Origin: Bacillota bacterium
Lineage (GTDB): Bacteria; Bacillota_I; Bacilli_A; RFN20; CAG-826
Direction of reading: 5' to 3'
Length of the DNA: 17,797 nucleotides
Assembly: GCA_023422095.1 (NCBI GenBank)
Contig: JAEZSD010000094.1
Span: 1-17,797 of the forward strand
The notes beneath the pieces were generated by a model that was given only the letters and a program-made list of their open reading frames with translations, ran no database searches and had not been told where the DNA came from. Positions 1-6,743 of this stretch are shown in pieces. Numbering within the stretch: the stretch's first letter is position 1; each line of letters opens with the position of its first letter. Made by a program: the position numbers and the translations under genes.

Positions 1-1
1 T

Positions 2-145
2 AAGAAATTAAGTGAATCAATATTTGATAAGAATCTTGATAGGTTCAACCAAAATGAACAACTAATGAATTCATTAAACGCTGGTCAAGCACCTTTAAAT
101 AGCGAAGCAAAACCAACTGAAGAAAATAAGAGTCTCGAGAAGTAA
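2..145 (+). CDS. 3' end of an unidentified protein (partial)
   Basis: This open frame runs in from the left edge and gives 47 residues before TAA. The residues are polar and charged, with many Lys, Glu, Asn and Gln, and end in KPTEENKSLEK, which resembles a disordered C-terminal tail rather than a folded domain. No family can be recognised. Its reality is supported by the uninterrupted frame and by the strong hairpin terminator that begins inside the last codons. It converges on the asnS operon. Function is unknown because the body of the gene lies outside the window. Confidence 0.6.
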   Translation, partial: KKLSESIFDKNLDRFNQNEQLMNSLNAGQAPLNSEAKPTEENKSLEK

Positions 146-159
146 TCGAGACTCTTTTG
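128..159. terminator. Bidirectional Rho-independent terminator
   Basis: A perfect 10-bp stem AGAGTCTCGA / TCGAGACTCT (129-138 with 146-155, extendable by one A-T pair) encloses a 7-nt loop that contains the TAA stop of the plus-strand gene. TTTTGTTT follows on the plus strand, and on the minus strand the 3' side reads TATTTTCTTC. It can therefore end both the plus-strand gene and the convergent minus-strand asnS operon. Confidence 0.85.
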
Positions 160-160
160 T

Positions 161-310
161 TTAAATTGCAATAATTACAATTTGATAAATAAGGTAAGCA
201 ACAAATAAAACATCAAGTATAATCAGTAACCACAAAAAGCGTCTTTTCATGCGGTTACGACGGTTGATTTCTTCTTGTGTTAAAGGAATATTTTTTGCTT
301 TTTTGGCCAT
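161..310 (-). CDS. Small single-pass membrane protein, 49 aa
   Basis: The frame encodes 49 residues. The N-terminal half is strongly basic (MAKKAKNIPLTQEEINRRNR then MKRRF). One hydrophobic helix at about residues 25-49 (LWLLIILDVLFVAYLIYQIV) runs to the C-terminus. The positive-inside rule puts the N-terminus in the cytoplasm. The start codon is only 4 bp after the asnS stop and there is no clear ribosome site, so translation is probably coupled to asnS. The shared bidirectional terminator follows the stop. Family unknown; the length, composition and position between asnS and a terminator argue for a real gene, possibly a conserved small membrane peptide of this lineage. Confidence 0.65.
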   Translation of the reverse strand: MAKKAKNIPLTQEEINRRNRMKRRFLWLLIILDVLFVAYLIYQIVIIAI

Positions 311-314
311 AATA

Positions 315-1706
315 CTAATACTTTATTGAGTTCGATGTTCGTGGATAGGGTTGAACATCACGAATATTTTGCATGCCCGTAACATACATGAGAAGACGAT
401 CAAAGCCAAGACCAAATCCAGCATGCTTGCATCCGCCGTAGCGACGCGTGTCAAGGTACCATTCTAGTCCTTTGGTTAAACCTAACTCATCCATTTTTGC
501 TTTAAGGATGTCATATCTTTCTTCGCGTTGAGATCCTCCAACGAGTTCACCAACGGCAGGGACTAATAAATCGCAAGCGGCAACGGTTTTTCCGTCGTCA
601 TTTTGACGCATATAAAAGGCTTTAATCTCTTTAGGATAGTTGATGAGAAAGAGAGGGCCTTTGAAAACTTTTTCAGTTAAATATCTCTCGTGTTCAGACT
701 GCAAATCCATTCCCCATTCGATATTACTATTTTCAAATTTTTGTCCTTCTTTGACAGCTTTCTTCAATAATTCAACTCCATCGGTATAGGTCAACACTTT
801 GAAGTCTGATTCCACGACTTGGTGGAGCCGATCAAATAGAGTGTTATCAATCATAGAGTTGAAGAATTCCATCTCTGCTGGGCAAGATGCAAGAAGATAA
901 TTAATACAATATTTTACGCAGTCTTCAATGAGGTTCATGTCATCTTGTAAGTCCGCAAAAGCAATTTCTGGCTCAATCATCCAAAATTCGCTGGCGTGAC
1001 GAGTTGTGTTACTATGTTCAGCTCTAAAAGCAGGTCCGAATGTATATACATCGCGAAAAGAAAGAGCGAATGGCTCAACATGAAGCTGTCCAGTAACAGT
1101 CAAATTGACTTTTTGGCCATAGAATGAGTTTGGATCTTTGGTGTCATGGGTGATGACATCGAAAACATTTCCGGCTCCTTCGCCATCATTAGTGGTAATT
1201 AAAGGAGTGTGAACATAGATGAATCCGCGTTCTTGGAAGAATTCGTGAATTGCCATTGATAAAACGCTTCGAACTCGGAAGATAGCTTGAAAAGTATTTG
1301 CCCGAGGTCTGATATGAGCGATATCTCGCAAAAATTCGAAAGAATGCCTTTTCTTTTGTAGAGGATAGTCATCCGCTACATCTCCTTCTAACTCGCATTC
1401 ACTGACGATAACTTCAAAGGGTTGCTTGTTATCCGGAGTAAGGGAAACATCACCTTTAATCTTTATTGCCGCACCTGTTTTTAAGCCCGAAAGAACGCTA
1501 TAATCTTTGCATTCCTTGTGATAGACTAACTGAACATTTTTGAAATATGTTCCATCATTAAATTCGATAAAGCCAATCGAACCATTGTCTCGATTTGTCT
1601 TTACCCAACCTTCTAAAATAATATCTTTTAGTTTTGATTTTTCTTCCTCGTCGCCACTAACAACGACATCATAGAGTTCAAAATCTGTTACATCATAGAA
1701 ATCCAT
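315..1706 (-). CDS. asnS: Asparaginyl-tRNA synthetase
   Basis: Class IIb aminoacyl-tRNA synthetase that charges tRNA-Asn with asparagine using ATP in the cytoplasm. The 463-aa product has the usual length. An N-terminal OB-fold anticodon-binding domain (about residues 25-115) precedes the catalytic core. Motif 2 is FRAEHSNTTRHASEFW at 228-243, in the Asn-type rather than Asp-type form, and motif 3 is GFGLGFDRLL at 430-439. The start is set at 1706 because GGAGG at 1715-1719 is 8 nt upstream; an in-frame ATG at 1736 would lie before this ribosome site. The gene follows tsaD in the same operon. tRNA-Asn is a t6A substrate, which fits the neighbourhood. No T-box leader is present. Confidence 0.96.
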   Translation of the reverse strand: MDFYDVTDFELYDVVVSGDEEEKSKLKDIILEGWVKTNRDNGSIGFIEFNDGTYFKNVQLVYHKECKDYSVLSGLKTGAAIKIKGDVSLTPDNKQPFEVIVSECELEGDVADDYPLQKKRHSFEFLRDIAHIRPRANTFQAIFRVRSVLSMAIHEFFQERGFIYVHTPLITTNDGEGAGNVFDVITHDTKDPNSFYGQKVNLTVTGQLHVEPFALSFRDVYTFGPAFRAEHSNTTRHASEFWMIEPEIAFADLQDDMNLIEDCVKYCINYLLASCPAEMEFFNSMIDNTLFDRLHQVVESDFKVLTYTDGVELLKKAVKEGQKFENSNIEWGMDLQSEHERYLTEKVFKGPLFLINYPKEIKAFYMRQNDDGKTVAACDLLVPAVGELVGGSQREERYDILKAKMDELGLTKGLEWYLDTRRYGGCKHAGFGLGFDRLLMYVTGMQNIRDVQPYPRTSNSIKY

Positions 1707-1756
1707 ATATCCGTCCTCCGTAAAATAATTATACAAGAATAAATGATTAAATCATT

Positions 1757-2776
1757 TTAATTTGTGAATTTGTCGTAATCTTCAATTTTCCAGTTTGGAT
1801 CCACGCCAAGATCTAAAGAAGCAAATAAACGCATTTCATATAGTCGCTCTGCAACTTTAGCAATCATGGCAGCGTTATCAGTGCAACACCACATGGGAGG
1901 AATGTTAATGTGAACATTCATTTTTTCCATTTCTCGGGTCATTTCACTGCGAAGATAAGAATTGGCCGAAACACCACCACCAAGAATAACTTCACTCACT
2001 CCAAATTCTCGAACTGCCCTTTTAACTCGGTCTACTATTGTACCAATAGCGACATCTTGAAAAGACTTGCACATATCAGGAACATTGACCTTTTCGCCTT
2101 TTTGTTCGAGATTATGAACTAAATTAATAACATTTGTTTTCAATCCAGAAAAAGACAAATCGTAGGTATGTTCGCCTTTCAAAGGGATTGGAAGATTGTA
2201 TGTGTGTTGGCCTTCTTTAGCCAATCTATCAATGGGGATTCCGCCAGGATAAGGGAGACCGAGAACACGAGCCACTTTGTCATAGCATTCCCCAATAGCG
2301 TCATCGCGAGTCTCGCCAATGACTTCAAATGACATATGCTCTTTCATTAAAATGAGTTCGGTATTGCCTCCTGAGACAACGACAGCTAATAAAGGGAAAT
2401 GAAATGGCTGAATATATTCATTGGCATAGATGTGCCCGACAAGATGATGAACTGGTATTAAAGGTTTCTTAAAGATCATTGCAAGAGTTTTTGCAGCTTG
2501 AAGACCAACATGGAGAGCTCCAATTAAACCAGGACCACGAGTAACAGCAAAAGCATCGATTTCATCGATTTTGACGTTTGCTCTTTCAAGTGCTTCCTTA
2601 AGTACAACACCAATGTTTTCCACGTGAAGGCGAGAAGCAATTTCAGGCATCACTCCTCCATATTTAGCGTGGACATCAACTTGAGAAGAAACAATATTCG
2701 AAAGTAAAGCACCATCTTTAATGATGGCTATAGCTGTTTCGTCACAGCTAGATTCAATTGCTAAAATCAGTGCCAT
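1757..2776 (-). CDS. tsaD: tRNA N6-threonylcarbamoyladenosine transferase TsaD
   Basis: Catalytic subunit that moves the threonylcarbamoyl group from TC-AMP to A37 of tRNAs reading ANN codons, working with TsaB and TsaE. The 339 aa match the Kae1/TsaD family from end to end: AIESSCDET near residue 6, HHLVGH at 110-115 with the metal-binding His111 and His115, VVVSGGNTELI near 132, GGGVSANSYL at 266-275, and CTDNAAM at 298-304 with metal ligand Asp300. AGGA lies a few bases before the ATG. The start overlaps the end of rimI by 23 bp. Part of the tsaE-tsaB-rimI-tsaD operon. Confidence 0.97.
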   Translation of the reverse strand: MALILAIESSCDETAIAIIKDGALLSNIVSSQVDVHAKYGGVMPEIASRLHVENIGVVLKEALERANVKIDEIDAFAVTRGPGLIGALHVGLQAAKTLAMIFKKPLIPVHHLVGHIYANEYIQPFHFPLLAVVVSGGNTELILMKEHMSFEVIGETRDDAIGECYDKVARVLGLPYPGGIPIDRLAKEGQHTYNLPIPLKGEHTYDLSFSGLKTNVINLVHNLEQKGEKVNVPDMCKSFQDVAIGTIVDRVKRAVREFGVSEVILGGGVSANSYLRSEMTREMEKMNVHINIPPMWCCTDNAAMIAKVAERLYEMRLFASLDLGVDPNWKIEDYDKFTN

Positions 2777-3248
2777 AATTTCCTATCTCCAATAGCATGT
2801 ATAATGCATCTTCACCATTGTCATAATAATGGGGTTTAATTACAATTTCACGAAATCCATGTTTCTTATAAAAAGCGATGGCATTCGAGTTTGATACTCG
2901 TACTTCGAGGGTTAAAGTTAAAACTTGTTTTGCCGCGCAATCATTAATAATTTCGTCCATCATTGCTGAGCCTAAATCATGTCTTTGCATCTCAGGGTGA
3001 ACGGCAATTTTGCATATTGTGGCGGAATCAAAAGTCTGCCAATAATCGCAAAATCCTAGAACAGATTTAAGACCTTGAGATTCAATTTCAAGTTCGATTA
3101 CCCATAAATTGCTGACAGGATTTTCAGTTAATTCATAACGGAAATCTTTCTCTTTCCAAGGGGAAACAAAAGTAAGATTTTCAATCTCGAGAATGGCGGA
3201 CAAGTCATTTTCAGTAGCTGGTCGAACAGTAACGTTTAAATATTCCAT
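2754..3248 (-). CDS. rimI: RimI-type N-acetyltransferase
   Basis: GNAT acetyltransferase of the RimI group, which acetylates the N-terminal amine of ribosomal protein S18 and sometimes other proteins. The 164 aa show the acetyl-CoA region at 81-97 (IAVHPEMQRHDLGSAMM), the LEVRVSNSNAIAFYKKHGF segment at 114-132, and the RimI-typical YYDNGEDALYM at 141-151. The first glycine of the usual QxxGxG/A acetyl-CoA loop is Asp91 here (QRHDLGSA), a modest departure. It starts 1 bp after the tsaB stop and overlaps tsaD by 23 bp; rimI between tsaB and tsaD is a classic Bacilli/Clostridia order. The family is certain; the S18 substrate is inferred. Confidence 0.93.
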   Translation of the reverse strand: MEYLNVTVRPATENDLSAILEIENLTFVSPWKEKDFRYELTENPVSNLWVIELEIESQGLKSVLGFCDYWQTFDSATICKIAVHPEMQRHDLGSAMMDEIINDCAAKQVLTLTLEVRVSNSNAIAFYKKHGFREIVIKPHYYDNGEDALYMLLEIGNYGTDFSN

Positions 3249-3249
3249 G

Positions 3250-3837
3250 TTAATCTCTCATGTAGACAGGGACAACACCTAAAGGGTTATCAACTTTTTC
3301 AAGAAAACCCTGCAAAGAAAGCATTTCTGCAGCAATATTGGTTTTAATTCCATTAATTTTTAAATATTGAGTTTCACCACAAACATGATAATTTGGATGT
3401 TCTGCAATATAACTAACAACTTGTTCGTTGGTCATTATTTTATCAGGAAGCAAACAGGATGAGCCTTCGTAGACTCCGATGTATGATCGGTTGCTTCGGG
3501 CATTTATTAAGCAAATGGATGGAGCATCTTTATCTTTTAAAACTCGTAAAGAGCTGACAGTGTATAAGTTAACGGGTAAAACGGTGGCAATTGTCTTAGC
3601 AATGCTGAGTGCAATTCTCACTCCCGTATATGAACCAGGTCCAATGGCAACAATTATGCTGCCTATGTCATCTTTTTCAATGTTATGTTTCGATAATAGG
3701 TTATCTAGTTCAGGAATCATGTGTTCAGACTGAGACTGCCAAGATTCATATGAAATCGAATCAATTAAATGATGTTTATCAGCTAATCCAACCATCAATG
3801 ATGTGTTTGAGGAATCTAGTAAAATAATGTATTTCAT
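3250..3837 (-). CDS. tsaB: t6A biosynthesis scaffold protein TsaB
   Basis: TsaB is the inactive ASKHA-fold paralogue of TsaD that forms the TsaB-TsaD dimer needed for t6A synthesis. The 195-aa protein has the N-terminal phosphate-1-like strand (MKYIILLDSSNTSLMVGL), the hallmark GPGSYTGVR at 66-74 and a terminal VVPVYMRD typical of the family. It is somewhat shorter than E. coli TsaB (about 230 aa), mainly in the C-terminal half. Its ATG overlaps the TGA stop of tsaE (ATGA), so the two are translationally coupled. Confidence 0.95.
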   Translation of the reverse strand: MKYIILLDSSNTSLMVGLADKHHLIDSISYESWQSQSEHMIPELDNLLSKHNIEKDDIGSIIVAIGPGSYTGVRIALSIAKTIATVLPVNLYTVSSLRVLKDKDAPSICLINARSNRSYIGVYEGSSCLLPDKIMTNEQVVSYIAEHPNYHVCGETQYLKINGIKTNIAAEMLSLQGFLEKVDNPLGVVPVYMRD

Positions 3838-4280
3838 AGTTCGATGTTTTTAATCACTTCTTGATTTCCGGTGAAGGAAAAAGAACGATTATCTCCTCCT
3901 AGATTTCGAATTTCAACTTCAAGTAAATCGGTTGGCAAAAGTTTTTGAATATAATTAGGCCACTCTATGACAGTGATTCCTGTCTCATAGCCAATATATT
4001 CTTCGAGACCAATATCGGTGTTAATGTCTTCCAATCGATAAGCATCAATGTGGATGAGGGGTCTTTTTCCTTTGAAGTAAATTTTCATAATGTTAAAAGT
4101 TGGAGATTGAACAACTTCAGTAATCCCTAATCCTCGAGCTATTCCTCTTACGAGTGTTGTTTTTCCCGCTCCTAAATCACCTTTCAAGGCTATAGTAATG
4201 CCACTTGGCAACATTGAAGCGAGCCGCTCTCCCAATTCGATGGTCTTTTCGGCTCCATTAGTAACTATATTTACAAGCAT
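3834..4280 (-). CDS. tsaE: t6A biosynthesis ATPase TsaE
   Basis: P-loop ATPase that binds the TsaB-TsaD complex and drives its turnover in t6A formation. The 148 aa show Walker A GDLGAGKTT at 34-42, SPTFN at 59-63, the HIDAYRLE segment at 77-84 and EWP at 106-108, all in the expected order and at the usual length. It starts 3 bp after the DUF402 gene; only a weak AAAGAAAG precedes the start, suggesting coupling. It ends in TGA within an ATGA overlap with tsaB, which also shows that UGA is a stop codon here. Confidence 0.96.
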   Translation of the reverse strand: MLVNIVTNGAEKTIELGERLASMLPSGITIALKGDLGAGKTTLVRGIARGLGITEVVQSPTFNIMKIYFKGKRPLIHIDAYRLEDINTDIGLEEYIGYETGITVIEWPNYIQKLLPTDLLEVEIRNLGGDNRSFSFTGNQEVIKNIEL

Positions 4281-4283
4281 ATA

Positions 4284-4817
4284 TTATTCTTTCTTTAAAA
4301 TTTGATCGGTGAATTGATTGTAGTAATCTTTTACAAAATTTTCATCGAAGGGAAACAGTCGTTTCTTCATTCTTTCGACAATATCAGAAATGGTGTGTTT
4401 TAATATCTCATCTAAGTTGTCATCATAACCATAGAAATCTCGATGATGGACATACTCTTTTTCATCTAGGACACGTACTTCTCCATTTGGAAATAGTTTG
4501 GCGTCTAAATCATAATCAATATATTTAATCACATCGTGATCGATGAGAGAGGGAGAGGCTATATTGCAGTAGAAACAGACTCCATCTTCTTTAATCATGC
4601 AGATGACATTCCACCATTCTCTTTTCGAAAAAATCGTGATGGCAGGTTCTTTTGTAAACCAGCTTCGTCCATTGTTTTCTACTACTTTGGCGCGGCGGGA
4701 AGCCGAGACAATGAAATCATGGCTGTTTTCCATTACAAAACCACGATCCCAAACACGGTGTAAATCACCATTGTGTTTGTAACATTGTATTCCCAACCAA
4801 CGTCCAACAATGCTCAT
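4284..4817 (-). CDS. DUF402 nucleoside tri-/diphosphate phosphatase (Ntdp/YgaC-like)
   Basis: This 177-aa protein matches the Bacilli DUF402 family (Staphylococcus Ntdp, Bacillus YgaC), cytoplasmic metal-dependent enzymes that hydrolyse nucleoside tri- and diphosphates. Visible family features are YKHNGDLHRVW near 13-23, GRSWFTKEPA at 50-59, NVICMIKEDG near 70-79, YCNIASP at 83-89, and the acidic metal-binding stretch YIDYDLDAKLFPNGE at 99-113 followed by LDEKEY at 117-122. The length is normal. It lies 4 bp after the upstream membrane gene and 3 bp before tsaE, with no strong ribosome site. The family is clear; the physiological substrate is not. Confidence 0.88.
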   Translation of the reverse strand: MSIVGRWLGIQCYKHNGDLHRVWDRGFVMENSHDFIVSASRRAKVVENNGRSWFTKEPAITIFSKREWWNVICMIKEDGVCFYCNIASPSLIDHDVIKYIDYDLDAKLFPNGEVRVLDEKEYVHHRDFYGYDDNLDEILKHTISDIVERMKKRLFPFDENFVKDYYNQFTDQILKKE

Positions 4818-4821
4818 GAAA

Positions 4822-5859
4822 CTACTTAGCTATTTCAGCTAAGACCTCCATAAAATCAGGCAACTCTTTTTGAAATTGTTTAACTCCATCAGGATTAAAT
4901 TTTTTATCAACTGGCAATTCGTTAACCAAATCGTCGTAACTTAGATACAAGCTGGTGTGTCCTGCCCAAACACAGAAAATAACATTGAGTAAATGCTTAT
5001 CAATCTTAAGGGCTTTTACCTTTGAGATAAACTTGGTGCCAAATACATCTTTAACATTAGTGTCCTTTGGTCCATAAATGAAAAATTCATCATTACTTTC
5101 CAATGGTTCAAGATCGTCCAAAGCTGTTGGTTGATCAACACTTTCTTTACCCTTAATGATGAAGAGGTATCTTCCTTCAAAGTCCAAAGAATTAACAAAG
5201 TTAATATATTTACCGACGAACGCTGTTTTTCTTTGTCTTCCGGCTCCAGTGAATAAAGCGCATTCGCACATCTTAAAATGTTTGTCGGAATAAGCACCTT
5301 TGACTACGTTTCGAGAAATTGAATTTGTTAAACCAGAATAAACTCCTTCGGCAAACACTTCCCCGAGTTCAAGTTTGTCTTTTGGGAAATAAACGACATT
5401 ACTAAATTTGCCATCCGCAAAGCTCACCTTATTAATGGCTGTTGATGCTTTGATGACATATCCTTGAAAATCCGGGCGGTCGACTCGTCTATTTAAAATA
5501 AAGAAAACAAGAATAACTACAACAGCAACGCCCAGCAAACACCAGGCGATGATATTAGTGACAGTTTCAGAGAATGACAAAAGAATTAAACCAGCGATGG
5601 AACAAATAATTATTATGGCCATCGAAATTGTAGATCTTGTCTTTGAACGTTTGACAGAGCTAATAATCTCATTGCGATATGTATCTATAGCTTCCCAGTA
5701 GGGAACATCATCAGTTGATGGTTTTTCAATTTCAATTGGACCATCGTTAATTTTAATGGGGCTATCAAGTGTTGTTTTCACCTCAATAATTGGCTCATCT
5801 GTATTTTCAGGAAGGGCGTCTTTTGATTCGTCTATGACTGTATCTTTATCTAATTCCAT
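4822..5859 (-). CDS. Two-TM protein, DUF3137-like
   Basis: A 345-aa protein. Residues 1-55 are acidic and probably disordered (many Glu, Asp, Pro, Thr). Residues 56-75 are a polar helix, followed by two membrane helices at about 78-97 and 103-123. A soluble domain of roughly 220 residues follows, containing HFKMCECALFTGAGRQRK (194-211), an FVGKYI strand, and a repeated strand/turn pattern. This plan (helix, TM hairpin, soluble domain with an 'ALFTG...FxG' core) resembles DUF3137 proteins of Bacilli and Mollicutes, whose role is unknown. GAGG sits 8 nt before the ATG. It heads the t6A operon. No function is assigned. Confidence 0.75.
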   Translation of the reverse strand: MELDKDTVIDESKDALPENTDEPIIEVKTTLDSPIKINDGPIEIEKPSTDDVPYWEAIDTYRNEIISSVKRSKTRSTISMAIIIICSIAGLILLSFSETVTNIIAWCLLGVAVVVILVFFILNRRVDRPDFQGYVIKASTAINKVSFADGKFSNVVYFPKDKLELGEVFAEGVYSGLTNSISRNVVKGAYSDKHFKMCECALFTGAGRQRKTAFVGKYINFVNSLDFEGRYLFIIKGKESVDQPTALDDLEPLESNDEFFIYGPKDTNVKDVFGTKFISKVKALKIDKHLLNVIFCVWAGHTSLYLSYDDLVNELPVDKKFNPDGVKQFQKELPDFMEVLAEIAK

Positions 5860-5870
5860 ATTAAAACCTC

Positions 5871-5899
5871 ATGTTAACTAAATATAACATAAAATGTTA
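5871..5899. promoter_or_regulatory. Inverted-repeat cluster upstream of the DUF3137-like gene
   Basis: TAACAT-AAA-ATGTTA (5885-5899) is a perfect inverted repeat with 6-bp arms. A further ATGTTA half-site lies at 5871-5876, overlapping the leader of the minus-strand gene. On the minus strand a weak promoter (TTGTTC, 17 nt, TGTTAT) overlaps the palindrome. It may be an operator for the operon head. The sequence is AT-rich, so chance is possible. Confidence 0.35.
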
Positions 5900-5931
5900 C
5901 CAAACTGAACAAAGGTTTTAAGAAGAAGAAC

Positions 5932-6567
5932 TTATTTCTTGTCTTTTTCCTCTCTCTTTTGGAGAAAGGCATAATTCACATCGCGGAGAAGAAATGGCCA
6001 TTTTTTGGCAATTAAAAACATGAGGAGTGAAACAAGCACAATTGAAGGGAACATATACGCACCGTTATAAACAAATGAATAGATGAATCCGTTTGTGAAT
6101 CCCCAAACAAATCCAGAAGGGTCATTCCAAAATAGAACACCAGATAGATAATGAGAAGAAAATTTTAGAATACCGCCTAATATACAACCCAAAAGAAGCC
6201 ATCCAATTTTAATTTTTGGTTCATTTTCTCTAATAGACAGCTTTCTAAAAAGTCCAGCGAACCCAACGACGGCGTAGACAATAATGTAATCAAATAAAAC
6301 TTGAGCCATCGCAATATACCAGGTCGAAGCTATGGCATAGAATCCATCAGCTAAATCGAGTAAACCCATAACTAATCCAGTTAATATACCGGCGAGAGTA
6401 CCTCGACGAAATGAAACAATCAAAACACAAATCATTGCAATTCCGATTGAACCACCATTGATAAAAATGGGAGCGGAGTAAGCTCCAGCTATTGCATCCA
6501 AAACGAATCCTATTGCAGCAAAAATGGCAACTTCTGCCATCGTCCTAATGTTAAATAATGCTTTCAT
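5932..6567 (-). CDS. thiT: Thiamine ECF transporter S component ThiT
   Basis: Substrate-binding membrane subunit for thiamine uptake, which must join a shared EcfA/A'/T module encoded elsewhere. The 211-aa protein has about six hydrophobic helices. Family marks are NGGSIGIAMICVLIVSFRRG at 37-56, a glycine-rich helix (GILTGLVMGLL), SHYLSGVLFW at 138-147 and YNGAYMFPS at 167-175. His139 and Trp147 have the same spacing as the thiamine-contacting His and Trp of Lactococcus ThiT. GGAGG lies 4 nt before the ATG, directly after the U-tract of the riboswitch terminator. Expression should fall when TPP is plentiful. Confidence 0.93.
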   Translation of the reverse strand: MKALFNIRTMAEVAIFAAIGFVLDAIAGAYSAPIFINGGSIGIAMICVLIVSFRRGTLAGILTGLVMGLLDLADGFYAIASTWYIAMAQVLFDYIIVYAVVGFAGLFRKLSIRENEPKIKIGWLLLGCILGGILKFSSHYLSGVLFWNDPSGFVWGFTNGFIYSFVYNGAYMFPSIVLVSLLMFLIAKKWPFLLRDVNYAFLQKREEKDKK

Positions 6568-6576
6568 ATGTCCTCC

Positions 6577-6609
6577 AAAAAATAAAATCCACCGGCAAAA
6601 CCAGTGGAT
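6577..6609 (-). terminator. Riboswitch-controlled intrinsic terminator before thiT
   Basis: On the minus strand ATCCACTGG and CCGGTGGAT form a 9-bp stem (one T-G pair) around a TTTTG loop, followed by TTTATTTTTT. It sits between the TPP aptamer and the thiT ribosome site and should form when TPP is bound. It may also end read-through transcription from ung-thiN. Confidence 0.88.
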
Positions 6610-6621
6610 GTCTAAATAAAT

Positions 6622-6706
6622 AGTCCTACGCTAGCATTGCCTAGATCAGGTTAAGGGTCGTTATTGCTAACCTCTCAGCCCTTGCGAGCTCCCCTGTTCA
6701 TTTCGA
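6622..6706 (-). ncRNA. TPP riboswitch (THI element)
   Basis: The minus strand carries the canonical thiamine pyrophosphate aptamer: GGGGAGC, then GGGCTGAGAGG (pyrimidine-sensing arm), then ACCCTTAACCTGATCT, then CTAGGCAATGCTAG and GCGTAGG (pyrophosphate arm). The P3 arm has a small extra hairpin GTTA-GCAA-TAAC with a GNRA loop. P1 looks short, with AACAG facing CTATT and one mismatch. The terminator and thiT follow, so control is by transcription termination in response to TPP. Confidence 0.95.
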
Positions 6707-6714
6707 ACGAGTAC

Positions 6715-6743
6715 ATTGTATGAAGATAATCAACGAAAAGCAA
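6715..6743 (-). promoter_or_regulatory. Candidate thiT promoter inside the thiN tail
   Basis: TTGCTT (6738-6743), a 17-nt spacer and TACAAT (6715-6720) on the minus strand put a start site near 6708, just before the TPP aptamer. The -10 matches 5 of 6 consensus bases and the -35 only 3 of 6. It overlaps the last codons of the restored thiN frame. Confidence 0.5.

Noticed and set aside
1707..1736. Upstream in-frame ATG for asnS at 1736
   Set aside because: The GGAGG ribosome site at 1715-1719 lies inside this extension and is well placed for the ATG at 1706; the extra ten residues are not family-like.
5016..5297. 93-codon minus-strand frame inside the DUF3137-like gene
   Set aside because: Same-strand out-of-frame shadow without a ribosome site; the main frame continues through with coherent domain structure.
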